Shown: positions 43,859 through 52,784 of the stretch, piece after piece
Numbering within the stretch: position 1 is the first letter of the stretch
Layout of the letters: each line of letters starts with the position of its first letter
NCBI RefSeq assembly: GCF_024586915.1
Contig: NZ_JANBVS010000012.1
Coordinates: 62,001 to 126,000 of the forward strand
Direction of reading: 5' to 3'
Length of the DNA: 64,000 nt
Source of the DNA: Bradyrhizobium sp. SRS-191
GTDB lineage: Bacteria > Pseudomonadota > Alphaproteobacteria > Rhizobiales > Xanthobacteraceae
The notes under the pieces: model-generated
Seen by the model: the letters and a program-made list of their open reading frames with translations, nothing else
Databases searched by the model: none
What the model was told of the DNA's origin: nothing
Program-made: the position numbers and the translations under genes

Positions 43859-46813
43859 ATGCCGAACGCCAAAGCCGGTCCGTCCAGCCTCGAACAGAAG
43901 CTCCGTGCGGAGATCACGGGCGATGTCTTCTTCGACCGCTTCAATCGTGGCCGCTACGCCACCGATGCCTCGTTCTACCAGGTCATCCCGGCCGGCGTGG
44001 TCGTGCCGCGGACCATGGACGAGGCGCTGCGGGCGCTGGCGATCGCCCGCGACGACGGCCGTATCGTCACGCCGCGCGGCGGCGGCACCTCGCAATGCGG
44101 CCAGACCGTCAACGAAGGCATCGTCGTCGACTTCTCCAAACACCTGAACCGCATCGTCTCGCTCGACGTCGAGGGCCGCACCTGCGTCGTCGAGCCGGGC
44201 ATCGTGCTCGATGACCTCAACCGCCAGCTCAAGAAGCACGGCCTGTGGTTTCCGGTCGACGTCTCCACCGCCTCGCGCGCCACGATCGGCGGCATGGCCG
44301 GCAACAATTCCTGCGGCGGCCGCTCGCTGCGCTACGGCACGATGCGCGACAATACGATTGCGATCGATGCAGCCCTCGCCGACGGCACGCCGGCGCGTTT
44401 CGGCGAGGTGCCGCGCGATCTCGGCGGCATCAACGCACCGGACAACGCCCGCGCGCTGTTCCGCGAGATACTGGCGCTGGGCGAGCGCGAGGCCGCGGAG
44501 ATCGCCGACAAGTTTCCAAAAGTGCAGCGCCGGGTCGGCGGCTACAATCTCGACGCGCTGACGCCGCGCAACGCGGCCAACAATCTCGCTCACCTGCTGG
44601 TCGGATCGGAAGGCACCCTCGCCTTCTCCACTCGCATCGAGCTGAAGCTGTGGCCCTTGATTGGCGCCAAGGTGCTCGGCGTCTGCCATTTCGGCAGCTT
44701 CTACCAGGCGATGGATGCAGCCCAGCACCTGGTCAAGCTGAAGCCGATCGCGGTCGAGCTGGTCGACCGCACCATGATCGGGCTCGGACGCGACATCGCC
44801 ATGTTCCAGCCGGTGATCGCGGCTGCCGTCCGCGGCGATCCCGAGGCCATTCTGGTGGTGGAGTTCGCCGAAGAGACCAGGGACGAGAACGTCGCCAAGC
44901 TGAAGCAGCTCTCCGAGCTGATGGGCGATCTCGGATTCGCCTGGACGAACGAACCGCGCAAATGGGGCGGCGTCGTCGAGATCACCGAGCCCGCGCTGCA
45001 GACCGCCGTCGCCGATTTCCGCGCCGCCGGCCTCAACGTGATGATGTCGATGAAGGAAGCCGGAAAGCCGGTGTCCTTTGTCGAGGACTGCGCCGTGCCG
45101 CTGCCGCATCTCGCCGACTACACGGCACGCCTCAACGAGGTCTTCGCCAGGCACGGCACCCGCGGCACGATGTATGCGCATGCCTCCGAAGGCTGCCTGC
45201 ACGTCCGTCCGGTGCTGAACCTGAAGCTGGAGAAGGACGTCAAGGCGATGCGCGCCATTGCCGAGGAAGCCTTCGCGATGGTCCGCGAATACAAGGGCTC
45301 GCATTCCGGCGAGCATGGCGACGGCATCGTGCGCTCGGAATTCCACGAGCAGATGTTCGGCCGCCGCATCGTCGCCGACTTCAAGGAAGTGAAACAACGC
45401 TTCGACCCCGGCAACGTCCTCAACCCCGGCCGCATCGTCGATCCGCCCAAGATGGACGATCGCTCGCTGTTCCGCTATCCGCCGGACTATCGCATCGACG
45501 ACATCAAGCCCGTGCTCGACTGGTCGGCCTATCCTGGCGCGGCCGGCGGCTTCCAGGGCGCGGTCGAGATGTGCAACAACAACGGCGCCTGCCGCAAGCT
45601 CGACGGCGGCGTGATGTGTCCGTCCTATCGCGCCACCCGCGACGAGAAGGATGTCACGCGCGGGCGGGCCAATACGTTGAGGCTTGCGATCTCCGGTCAG
45701 CTCGGCCCCGGCGCGCTGTCATCCGACGAGATGATGGAGACGCTGAAGCTGTGCGTCTCCTGCAAGGCCTGCCGCCGCGAGTGTCCGACCGGCGTCGACA
45801 TGGCCAAGATGAAGATCGAGGTGCTGGCGGCCCGAGCTACGACGCACGGCCTCACCTTGCGCGACCGGCTCGTCGCCTATCTGCCGCGCTACGCTGATCT
45901 CGCCGCCCGCGTCGCGCCGCTCGTGAACCTGCGCAATCACCTTGCGCCGTTGCGTGCGCTGATGGAGCGCGTCGCCGGCATCAGCGCCAGGCGCAAGCTG
46001 CCGGCGTTCCGCAGCGATACCTTCCGTGTCGACGCCGAGGCGTTCGGTCCGGCCGATGGCCGCGAGGTCGTGCTGTTCGGCGACACCTTCAACCGCGTCT
46101 ATGAGCGCGAGAACCTCGACGCCGCGCTGCGCGTGCTGATCGCCGGCGGCTATCGCGTCTACGTGCCCAGGCCGGCCGATGGCGGCCGCGCGCTGTGCTG
46201 CGGCCGAACCTTCCTCTCCGCAGGTCTCGTCGACGAAGCGAAGTCCGAGTTGCAGCGCCTGGTCGAGACCTACGCGCCGTTCGCCACGCGCGGCGTGCCG
46301 ATCATCGGGCTCGAGCCGAGCTGTCTCCTGACCTTGCGCGACGAGCTGCTGTCACTGCGCAACGACACGAGCGCCAAGGCGATCAGCGCCCACGCATTGC
46401 TGCTGGAGGAATTCCTGGCGCGCGAGGCCGAGAGCGGCCGGCTTGCACTGCCGCTTGGCCCGCTGCCCGGCAAGGCGCTGCTGCACGGCCATTGCCACCA
46501 GAAGTCCTTCGCCGCCTTCAAGCCGGTCGAGCAGGTGCTGCGGCTCATTCCCGAGCTCGCGGTCGAGACCATCGACTCCTCCTGCTGCGGCATGGCCGGC
46601 GCGTTCGGTTATGGCGCGGAGACCTATGACGTCTCGCTGCAGATGGCGGAGGTCTCGCTGCTGCCGGCCGTGCGCAAGGCTGACAGCACGACCTTCATCG
46701 TCGCCGACGGCACCTCCTGCCGCCACCAGATTCAGGACGGCGCCGCCCGCGGTGCCGTCCACGCCGCGCAGCTCCTGGCGATGAGCCTGGAGCGAGGGCA
46801 CGCGTCCAATTAG
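43859..46813 (+). CDS. Fused FAD and Fe-S oxidase, YdiJ-like (2-hydroxyacid dehydrogenase type)
   Basis: A 984-residue cytoplasmic or membrane-peripheral enzyme that joins a flavin domain to an Fe-S domain. Residues ~40-270: PCMH-type FAD domain (VTPRGGGTSQCGQTVNEGIV, NNSCGGRSLRYGT). ~280-550: oxidase C-terminal domain (SGEHGDGIVRSEF). ~570-650: two Cys clusters, CNNNGACRKLDGGVMCPSYR and CVSCKACRRECPTG, for 4Fe-4S. ~780-960: two CCG motifs (ALCCGRTFLSAG, SSCCGMAGAFGY). The layout matches E. coli YdiJ and D-lactate dehydrogenase-type enzymes; glycolate or D-lactate is a plausible substrate given the neighbours. Substrate not shown. Confidence 0.93.
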   Translation: MPNAKAGPSSLEQKLRAEITGDVFFDRFNRGRYATDASFYQVIPAGVVVPRTMDEALRALAIARDDGRIVTPRGGGTSQCGQTVNEGIVVDFSKHLNRIVSLDVEGRTCVVEPGIVLDDLNRQLKKHGLWFPVDVSTASRATIGGMAGNNSCGGRSLRYGTMRDNTIAIDAALADGTPARFGEVPRDLGGINAPDNARALFREILALGEREAAEIADKFPKVQRRVGGYNLDALTPRNAANNLAHLLVGSEGTLAFSTRIELKLWPLIGAKVLGVCHFGSFYQAMDAAQHLVKLKPIAVELVDRTMIGLGRDIAMFQPVIAAAVRGDPEAILVVEFAEETRDENVAKLKQLSELMGDLGFAWTNEPRKWGGVVEITEPALQTAVADFRAAGLNVMMSMKEAGKPVSFVEDCAVPLPHLADYTARLNEVFARHGTRGTMYAHASEGCLHVRPVLNLKLEKDVKAMRAIAEEAFAMVREYKGSHSGEHGDGIVRSEFHEQMFGRRIVADFKEVKQRFDPGNVLNPGRIVDPPKMDDRSLFRYPPDYRIDDIKPVLDWSAYPGAAGGFQGAVEMCNNNGACRKLDGGVMCPSYRATRDEKDVTRGRANTLRLAISGQLGPGALSSDEMMETLKLCVSCKACRRECPTGVDMAKMKIEVLAARATTHGLTLRDRLVAYLPRYADLAARVAPLVNLRNHLAPLRALMERVAGISARRKLPAFRSDTFRVDAEAFGPADGREVVLFGDTFNRVYERENLDAALRVLIAGGYRVYVPRPADGGRALCCGRTFLSAGLVDEAKSELQRLVETYAPFATRGVPIIGLEPSCLLTLRDELLSLRNDTSAKAISAHALLLEEFLAREAESGRLALPLGPLPGKALLHGHCHQKSFAAFKPVEQVLRLIPELAVETIDSSCCGMAGAFGYGAETYDVSLQMAEVSLLPAVRKADSTTFIVADGTSCRHQIQDGAARGAVHAAQLLAMSLERGHASN

Positions 46814-46827
46814 TTCACGAGTCCGCA

Positions 46828-46912
46828 GGGTGGGCAAAGCGAAGCGTGCCCACCACAGACCTTCCGCTTCGCAAGATGGTGGGCACGCTCCGCTTCGCCC
46901 ACCCTACGCAGC
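46828..46912. repeat. Dispersed palindromic repeat
   Basis: Arms GGGTGGGC...GCGTGCCCACCA and TGGTGGGCACGC...GCCCACCC, with cores CGAAGCG/CGCTTCG. It lies between the oxidase and glcG. Confidence 0.8.
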
Positions 46913-46946
46913 TCCGCTCGACTTAACGACATAGGAACTCACCGAC

Positions 46947-47375
46947 ATGGCCGACCTCACGCTCGACACCGCCCGCAAGATCCTCGACGCCACCCTTGCC
47001 AAGGGCCTCGAGAAGAAGCTGAAGCCGCTGGCTGTCATGGTGCTCGACGCCCGCGGCTGCCTGAAGGCCGCCGCCGCGCAGGACGGCACCAGCCTGATGC
47101 GGGCCGAAGTCGCGCATGGCAAGGCCTATGGCGCGCTGGCGCTCGGCCTCGGCTCCCGCGCCCTGTTCCAGCGTGCCCAGGAGCAGGCCTATTTCATCGA
47201 CGCCGTGAACACGCTGGCGCAGGGCCGCATGGTGCCGGTACCCGGCGGCGTGCTGATCATGGACGGCGCCACCTTGCTCGGCGCGGTCGGCGTCTCCGGC
47301 GACAGCTCCGACAATGACGAGATCTGCGCCGTTGCCGGCATCGAGGCAGCTGGCCTCAAGGCCAATGCCGGCTGA
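46947..47375 (+). CDS. GlcG/HbpS family protein
   Basis: A 142-residue soluble protein from an ATG with AGGA upstream. Visible: LTLDTARKILDATLAKGLEK, KPLAVMVLDARG, and GVLIMDGATLLGAVGVSGDSSDNDEICA, typical of the GlcG (HbpS) alpha/beta fold. In E. coli glcG sits in the glycolate operon; here it follows a flavin/Fe-S oxidase, supporting a glycolate or related 2-hydroxyacid pathway. Activity not established. Confidence 0.9.
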   Translation: MADLTLDTARKILDATLAKGLEKKLKPLAVMVLDARGCLKAAAAQDGTSLMRAEVAHGKAYGALALGLGSRALFQRAQEQAYFIDAVNTLAQGRMVPVPGGVLIMDGATLLGAVGVSGDSSDNDEICAVAGIEAAGLKANAG

Positions 47376-47442
47376 GCTCTCCGCGCTTTAGCAACCTTTC
47401 GTCGCTCCGCGGCTTCCCTGGTGATCTCACCACGGAGGCCGC

Positions 47443-48303
47443 ATGACTCAGATTCCGCTGCCTGCATCGGCGCTGGCCGAGAACCATGAAGCCGACGCCG
47501 CGCGCGACGATGGCGTGCGCGAGATCGCGCCTGATGTCGCCTATCGGCAGCTCGCGATCGTCAATGTCGTGTTCTACGGCGAGGCGGGCGCGGGCGATGG
47601 CGGCTGGGTGCTGATCGATGCCGGCGTGTTCGGCTCCGGCCCTGCGATCCGCCACGCCGCACAGGCGCGCTTCGGCGGCAGCGGCCGCCCCGCCTGCATC
47701 GTCCTCACCCACGGCCATTTCGATCATGTCGGTGTGCTGGAGACGCTGAGCCGGGAGTGGAACGTGCCGGTCTATGCGCACCCGCTGGAACATCCCTATC
47801 TCAACGGCACCCGCTCCTACCCGTCACCGGATCCCCATGTCGGCGGCGGCATGCTGGCCAGGCTGTCACCGCTGTTTCCGACCAAACCGGTCGATGTCGG
47901 CGCGCACTTGCGCGATCTGCCGCCCGACTGCTCGGTCCCGTTCATGCCGGAGTTTCGCTGGATCCATACGCCCGGCCACGCGCCCGGTCATGTCTCGCTG
48001 TGGCGCGAACGCGACCGCCTGCTGATCGCAGGCGATGCCATTGTCACCACCGCGCAGGAATCGGTCTATGCGTCCGTGACGCAGGCGCCGGAGATGCATG
48101 GGCCGCCGATGTATTTCACGCCGGACTGGACGGCGGCGCGCGAGTCCGTTCGCGCCATTGACGCCCTGTCGCCGGAGATCGTGATCACCGGTCATGGCGC
48201 GGCGATGCGCGGCCAGGAGATGAAGCTGGCGCTGGCCGAGCTGGCGCGGGATTTCGACAGCGTGGCCGTTCCCGAGGACGGGCGGGGAACGCGACCGGGC
48301 TGA
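47443..48303 (+). CDS. MBL-fold metallo-hydrolase
   Basis: A 286-residue hydrolase with GGAGG before the ATG. Metal-binding motif VLTHGHFDHVGVL (HxHxDH), second ligand region WIHTPGHAPGHVSLW and the Asp ligand in LLIAGDAIVTT; C-terminal ITGHGAAMRG. No signal peptide, so cytoplasmic. Possible glyoxalase II-like or lactonase activity. It follows glcG but a gap of ~67 bp leaves the operon link uncertain. Confidence 0.93.
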   Translation: MTQIPLPASALAENHEADAARDDGVREIAPDVAYRQLAIVNVVFYGEAGAGDGGWVLIDAGVFGSGPAIRHAAQARFGGSGRPACIVLTHGHFDHVGVLETLSREWNVPVYAHPLEHPYLNGTRSYPSPDPHVGGGMLARLSPLFPTKPVDVGAHLRDLPPDCSVPFMPEFRWIHTPGHAPGHVSLWRERDRLLIAGDAIVTTAQESVYASVTQAPEMHGPPMYFTPDWTAARESVRAIDALSPEIVITGHGAAMRGQEMKLALAELARDFDSVAVPEDGRGTRPG

Positions 48304-48406
48304 CGGCGCCCAGGATCTTACCAAGGTTTCACGGGCGCGGCTCTCCCCGCCCGAAACATTGCCGCGGGCTGCACGTTTGTACGACGGGGCGCGTGGAGAA
48401 ACCGAC

Positions 48407-49411
48407 ATGCCTGGCAGATCAGCTCGCACCATCATCATCACAGGCGCTTCGGCCGGCGTCGGCCGTGCCATCGCCAAGCGCTTCGGCGAGGCCGGCGATC
48501 GCGTCGGCCTGATCGCGCGCGATGAGGAAGCTCTGCGTGACGTGCAGCGCGAGCTGCAGGGCCGCTTTGCCCATGCCGAGTATGAGGCCGTCGATGTCGC
48601 CAACGCGCAGGCCCTGTTCGATGCCGCCGAGCGGCTGGAGCAGCGCCTGGGTCCGGTCGACATCTGGATCAACGACGCGATGGAGACGGTGTTCTCGACG
48701 GTCGCCGACATCACGCCCGATGAATTCCGCCGCGTCACCGAGGTCACCTATCTCGGCTTCGTGCATGGGACGATGGCGGCGCTGCGCTCGATGCGCCGGC
48801 GCGGCGAGGGCCGCATCATCCAGATCGGCTCGGCGCTCGCCTATCGCGGCATTCCGCTGCAGGCCGCCTATTGCGGCGCCAAGCACGCGATCCGCGGCTT
48901 CACCGACTCGCTGCGCGCCGAGCTGATGCACGAGCGCTCGCGCATCACATTGTGCATGGTCGATCTTCCAGCGGTGAACACGCCGCAATTCGATTGGGCC
49001 CGCGCACATCTCGCGCATACGCCACGGCCGATGGGGCGCCCGGTCGAGCCGGAGGTGATCGCGGACGCCGTGTATCGCGTCGCCGGGGGCGGCTTCCGCG
49101 AATACTGGATCGGCTGGCCGACGCTGCTCACCATCCTCGGCAATGCCGTCGCGCCGGCTTTGCTCGACCACTACCTCGCAGCCAAGGCGATCGCCGGGCA
49201 GCAGACCGACGTGCCGCTGGTGCCCGACCGCACCGACAATCTCGACCGCCCCGTCACGCGCCTGCACCGCACCCGCGGCTCGTTCAGCCAGGAGGCCGCA
49301 CAGCAGGCCGTGCTGCTGCCCGGCGACGTCGCCCGCGCCGCAACCGTCGCGATCGGGGCGGCGATCTTCTTCGCGCTGGGAGCGACCATGAGCCGGCGGC
49401 GCTGGCGCTAG
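48407..49411 (+). CDS. SDR-family oxidoreductase with C-terminal membrane segment
   Basis: A 334-residue protein from the ATG at 48407 with TGGAGA upstream. Rossmann motif IIITGASAGVGRAIAKRF, active site YCGAKHAIRGF (YxxxK) and preceding Ser (QIGSALAYRG). A C-terminal hydrophobic segment VARAATVAIGAAIFFALGA followed by MSRRRWR suggests membrane anchoring, which distinguishes it from most SDRs. Substrate unknown. Confidence 0.92.
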   Translation: MPGRSARTIIITGASAGVGRAIAKRFGEAGDRVGLIARDEEALRDVQRELQGRFAHAEYEAVDVANAQALFDAAERLEQRLGPVDIWINDAMETVFSTVADITPDEFRRVTEVTYLGFVHGTMAALRSMRRRGEGRIIQIGSALAYRGIPLQAAYCGAKHAIRGFTDSLRAELMHERSRITLCMVDLPAVNTPQFDWARAHLAHTPRPMGRPVEPEVIADAVYRVAGGGFREYWIGWPTLLTILGNAVAPALLDHYLAAKAIAGQQTDVPLVPDRTDNLDRPVTRLHRTRGSFSQEAAQQAVLLPGDVARAATVAIGAAIFFALGATMSRRRWR

Positions 49412-49492
49412 AGCGCCTACCGGCGCTTGCGTGACACCGGCGAACTGCGCTTCTCTGTTCGGCAGGCGTCCATTCCGGTCCGGAGCGCTTCC

Positions 49493-49855
49493 ATGAGCAT
49501 CGAGAGCATCAGCGCGATCACCATCGCCACCCACGACATGGCCCGCGCGGTCGCCTTCTATCGCGCACTCGGCTTCGACGATATTCCCTATGGCGGCGCG
49601 GAGTCGCCATTCACGACTTTCCGCGTCGGCACTGGCTATCTCAACCTCATCGCCATGCCCGATGACAAGCAATGGAGCTGGTGGGGCCGCATCATCTTCC
49701 ATGTCTCGGATGTCGACGCCGTCTATGCCAAGGCGCTGGCCGCCGGCTTCGCGCCCTCGACCACGCCGCGCGATGCCGAATGGGGCGAGCGCTATTTCCA
49801 CCTCACCGATCCCGACGGCCACGAGCTGAGCTTCGCCCGGCCGCTCGGCAAATGA
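49493..49855 (+). CDS. VOC-family (glyoxalase/bleomycin-resistance type) protein
   Basis: A 120-residue protein. Beta-alpha-beta pattern with ITIATHDMARAVAFYRALGF at the start and FHLTDPDGHELSFARPL at the end, the VOC signature; possible metal ligands His (about 14) and Glu (EL). Usually metal-dependent lyase or hydrolase, or a sequestering protein. One base separates its stop from that of the convergent GNAT gene. Confidence 0.9.
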   Translation: MSIESISAITIATHDMARAVAFYRALGFDDIPYGGAESPFTTFRVGTGYLNLIAMPDDKQWSWWGRIIFHVSDVDAVYAKALAAGFAPSTTPRDAEWGERYFHLTDPDGHELSFARPLGK

Positions 49856-49856
49856 G

Positions 49857-50726
49857 CTAACCAAGCTCGAAGGTCGTGATGCCGAACACCCGTTCGATCC
49901 GTAGCGGCGCGATCGGGCCGGTGTACATGCGCGCCGTCTCGAACACCGGCTTCAGCCCGAGCCCCTCGGCAAGCGCCACCGCCGCAGGATTGATCGCGGG
50001 CACGTCCAGGAAAATCTCGCCGTCGCCGATCGCAGCGCATAGCGCGGCGACGACGGCCTCGGCATCGGCGCGGCGATCCGCAACCAGCGGACCGATCTTG
50101 TAGCCGGTGCGGCACGGACGGATCACGCCCCACGCCACCAGTTCACCGCCCCTGAGCAGCGCTCGACCGATATGCCCGGGCGAGCCGATCCAGCTCTGCA
50201 GGAACGCGCGCCGCGGCGCCGGAAACACGGTCGCGTCCGATGCCTCGATCTGAGCGATCGGCACGTCCGCCAACGCGACGAGATGGGGCGCGACCGCGGC
50301 CGGCAGGACCGCAGGCCGCCCGCCAAAGCGGATGTTGGCATAGGCGTAGCTGAACCCCGATTTGCGATAGTTGTCCTGCTGCGCGACCACGCCGTCGAGC
50401 CCGATGACCCGCGCCCCCGCATGCACCATCGCCGCCCGCCAGAGCCGCAGGCCGTAGCCGCGCCCACGCATGTCCGGACGCACGATGTAGAAGCCGAGAA
50501 AGGCGAAGTGGTCGTCATAGTTGACGCAGGACACGGTCGCCACCGGCTCGCCCTTGAACTCGGCGACGAGGAATCCCTGCGGATCGACCACCGCGAAACA
50601 GGCCGCATCGGACAGACCGGGATTCCAGCCCTCGGCCGCCGCCCAGTCGATCGCGACGGAAATCTCGTCGGGGCGCATGGGCCGGATGGTGAGGCCGTCG
50701 GTTGCATCGGAGGCGGACAACGTCAT
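49857..50726 (-). CDS. GNAT N-acetyltransferase with YitH-type C-terminal domain
   Basis: A 289-residue protein. Residues ~15-130: GNAT fold with acetyl-CoA loop VRPDMRGRGYGLRLWRAAM and ADEYDDHFAFLGFYIV-like strand. Residues ~140-285: second domain with LLRGGELVAWGVIRPCRTGY, as in YitH/HSD proteins that acetylate unknown substrates. Convergent with the VOC gene. Confidence 0.9.
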   Translation of the reverse strand: MTLSASDATDGLTIRPMRPDEISVAIDWAAAEGWNPGLSDAACFAVVDPQGFLVAEFKGEPVATVSCVNYDDHFAFLGFYIVRPDMRGRGYGLRLWRAAMVHAGARVIGLDGVVAQQDNYRKSGFSYAYANIRFGGRPAVLPAAVAPHLVALADVPIAQIEASDATVFPAPRRAFLQSWIGSPGHIGRALLRGGELVAWGVIRPCRTGYKIGPLVADRRADAEAVVAALCAAIGDGEIFLDVPAINPAAVALAEGLGLKPVFETARMYTGPIAPLRIERVFGITTFELG

Positions 50727-50786
50727 GCCTCCATCCTACTGCGTCGAAGAGGCCAGCGCATCAGCAACGAAGCCTTGACTGGCGCC

Positions 50787-52079
50787 ATGTCAACTGCTTC
50801 ACCGCCGGACCTGATGACCTTGCCGCACCGGCGAGACACCACACCCGCTGAGGTCGACTTAACAGCTCCTCTTGACAGAGACGGTGCGCCGAGTCCGCCC
50901 TCCTCTGTCGCAACCACCGACCGTCTCGTCAGCATCGACATCCTGCGCGGCCTCGCGCTGTTCGGCGTCATGGCGATCAACGTCGTGTTCGAATTCCGAG
51001 TCTCGATCTTCGGTCAGTTTCTGCCAGCGTCGAGATCGCATGAGCCGGGGACGATTTTCTTCACCGGATCCTCCTCACCTGACATGACCAGGCTCATGTG
51101 GGCCATCATCAGCGACTCGCCGTTCAATCGGGCCGTGGAGGGCATTCTCGCGCACGCCGTCTCCATGAAGGCATTTGCGGTATTCTCGCTGCTGTTCGGC
51201 ATCGGACTAGCGATGCAGTTCGACAGGATCGCTCCGCCCCGACGTGTTGCCTTGCTGCTGCGGCGAATGCTCGTCCTGCTCGCGATCGGCCTGCTGCACC
51301 TGACGCTGCTGTGGAACGGGGACATCCTGACCGAGTATGCGCTCGCCGGACTGATCGTGCTGCCGTTCCTGTTCGCCGCGAATTGGCTGGTGATCGCGAG
51401 CAGCCTCGCGCTGCTCGGGCTGTATTTCACCGGCTGGCTGATCAACGTACTGCCGTTGCCGAGCCCGGCCTGGATGACGCAGCATGTGGCCGATGCCAAT
51501 CGCGTCTATGCCAACGGGAGCTTCCCGCAGATCCTCGCGTTTCGACTGTCCGAGATCGGGGCGATCGCGCCGCTGCATCTGTGGATCTTTCCGCGCACGC
51601 TCGCGCTGTTTCTGGCTGGCATCATGATCTGGCGTTCCGGTGTCCTGCGCGATGTGTCTGGTCGCCACACCATGTTGCTGCTGACGGCGCTGGCCGCCTT
51701 CGCCGTGACCATCGATGCCGGCTCATCGCTTGCGACGGTCAGTCTGGCACTGGCGTATGGCGCGCTGGTCGTGTCGGCTGCGAGCACCGGATGCGGCATC
51801 CGCCTGCTCGGCTGGGCGGCTCCGATCGGCCGGATGGCCTTCACCAACTACCTCATGCAGTCCATCATCTTCGGCCTCGTGTTCTACGGCTACGGCCTCG
51901 GCCTGTTCGGCCGGCTCAGCGTCTCGTTCGCCCTCGCCCTCGGCATCGTCGTCTATGTGCTGCAGGCGGTCATCAGCTCGTTCTGGCTGAAGCTGTATCA
52001 GTTCGGCCCGGTCGAATGGCTATGGCGCAGCCTGATGTATCATCAGCTCCAGCCGATGCGGGTACCTGCGAAAGCCTGA
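50787..52079 (+). CDS. DUF418 family membrane protein
   Basis: A 430-residue polytopic membrane protein, about ten hydrophobic segments. The motif RLVSIDILRGLALFGVMAIN is the DUF418/YeiB hallmark, with FSLLFGIGLAMQFDR and the C-terminal GPVEWLWRSLMYHQLQPMRV. The family is distantly related to acyltransferases acting on envelope lipids and some members affect antibiotic resistance, but this protein has no experimental assignment. The start at 50787 is tentative (no strong ribosome site). Confidence 0.85.
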   Translation: MSTASPPDLMTLPHRRDTTPAEVDLTAPLDRDGAPSPPSSVATTDRLVSIDILRGLALFGVMAINVVFEFRVSIFGQFLPASRSHEPGTIFFTGSSSPDMTRLMWAIISDSPFNRAVEGILAHAVSMKAFAVFSLLFGIGLAMQFDRIAPPRRVALLLRRMLVLLAIGLLHLTLLWNGDILTEYALAGLIVLPFLFAANWLVIASSLALLGLYFTGWLINVLPLPSPAWMTQHVADANRVYANGSFPQILAFRLSEIGAIAPLHLWIFPRTLALFLAGIMIWRSGVLRDVSGRHTMLLLTALAAFAVTIDAGSSLATVSLALAYGALVVSAASTGCGIRLLGWAAPIGRMAFTNYLMQSIIFGLVFYGYGLGLFGRLSVSFALALGIVVYVLQAVISSFWLKLYQFGPVEWLWRSLMYHQLQPMRVPAKA

Positions 52080-52199
52080 TGCGCTCATCCGATCGATTTG
52101 CCCGTCGGGTTACTATGTCGCACCCTCAGGCCTGTTGCGCCGTCGGGCAAATCAGCTGCACATTTCCCGACGTCACGGCCTACGAGAGGGGCGCCTCGC

Positions 52200-52620
52200 G
52201 AACGTCACGAGCGTTGGGCCGGTGATGCGATGGCCGTCGCGGCATCAGGCGCGTTTGCGCAAGACGACTGGTGCGGCGGCGGACGGCGAAATCGTGTGGT
52301 CCTGACATCCCGACGCTGATGTCAACTCGCGACGAGGCTTCGCCTCGCGCGGGGATGGTGGCCAGAAAGCCCGGCGCACCAGGGAGATCACGTATAAGCC
52401 GTAAGCCCATCGCGCAGGGAAGGCCGGAAGTTGCGGCCAAACCTGTGGTGACTGCCGCCTGCTTTCTTGTCTGCAGGCGGGCCATGGGGGCGGCGAGCTC
52501 CCGGCCTTCCCTGCGCCCTCTTGCTTGAGAGGGCTGAGATCAGGACAAAACTCGGGCGCTGAGCGCCGCGAGATCGCGGATGCATGCGTACCTATGTAGA
52601 CGGAAATTTTAGGGTGAAAG
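52200..52620. repeat. Large structured intergenic repeat, possible ncRNA-like element
   Basis: Four nested or serial inverted repeats are seen directly. TGACATC/GATGTCA at 52303-52324; CGAGGC-TTC-GCCTCG at 52333-52347; a 16-base arm GCGCAGGGAAGGCCGG at 52412-52427 pairing with 52501-52516, enclosing CCGCCTGC/GCAGGCGG (52455-52480); and CCCTCT/AGAGGG at 52516-52533. No credible protein. I recall very similar blocks recurring in Bradyrhizobium and Rhodopseudomonas genomes, but could not search here. The flanks 52080-52199 and 52621-52633 are also non-coding. Confidence 0.75.
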
Positions 52621-52633
52621 CCGTACTGGCACC

Positions 52634-52750
52634 CCACGGTCATCGCCCGCGAAGGCGGGCGATCCAGTATTCCAGAGGCCGTTGTGATCAAGCCGAGAGG
52701 TCTCGGCGTACGGGATGCTCCGCCTGCGCGGAGCATGACAGCGAGTCCGA
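52634..52750. repeat. Dispersed palindromic repeat
   Basis: Arms GTCATCGCCCGCGAAGGCGG and the partly complementary CCTGCGCGGAGCATGAC, with TACTGGATC-type elements inside. Related to the repeat at 31741. Confidence 0.65.
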
Positions 52751-52784
52751 CAGAACCGCCGTGGAGAGCGCTCCCTCCCGCCAA

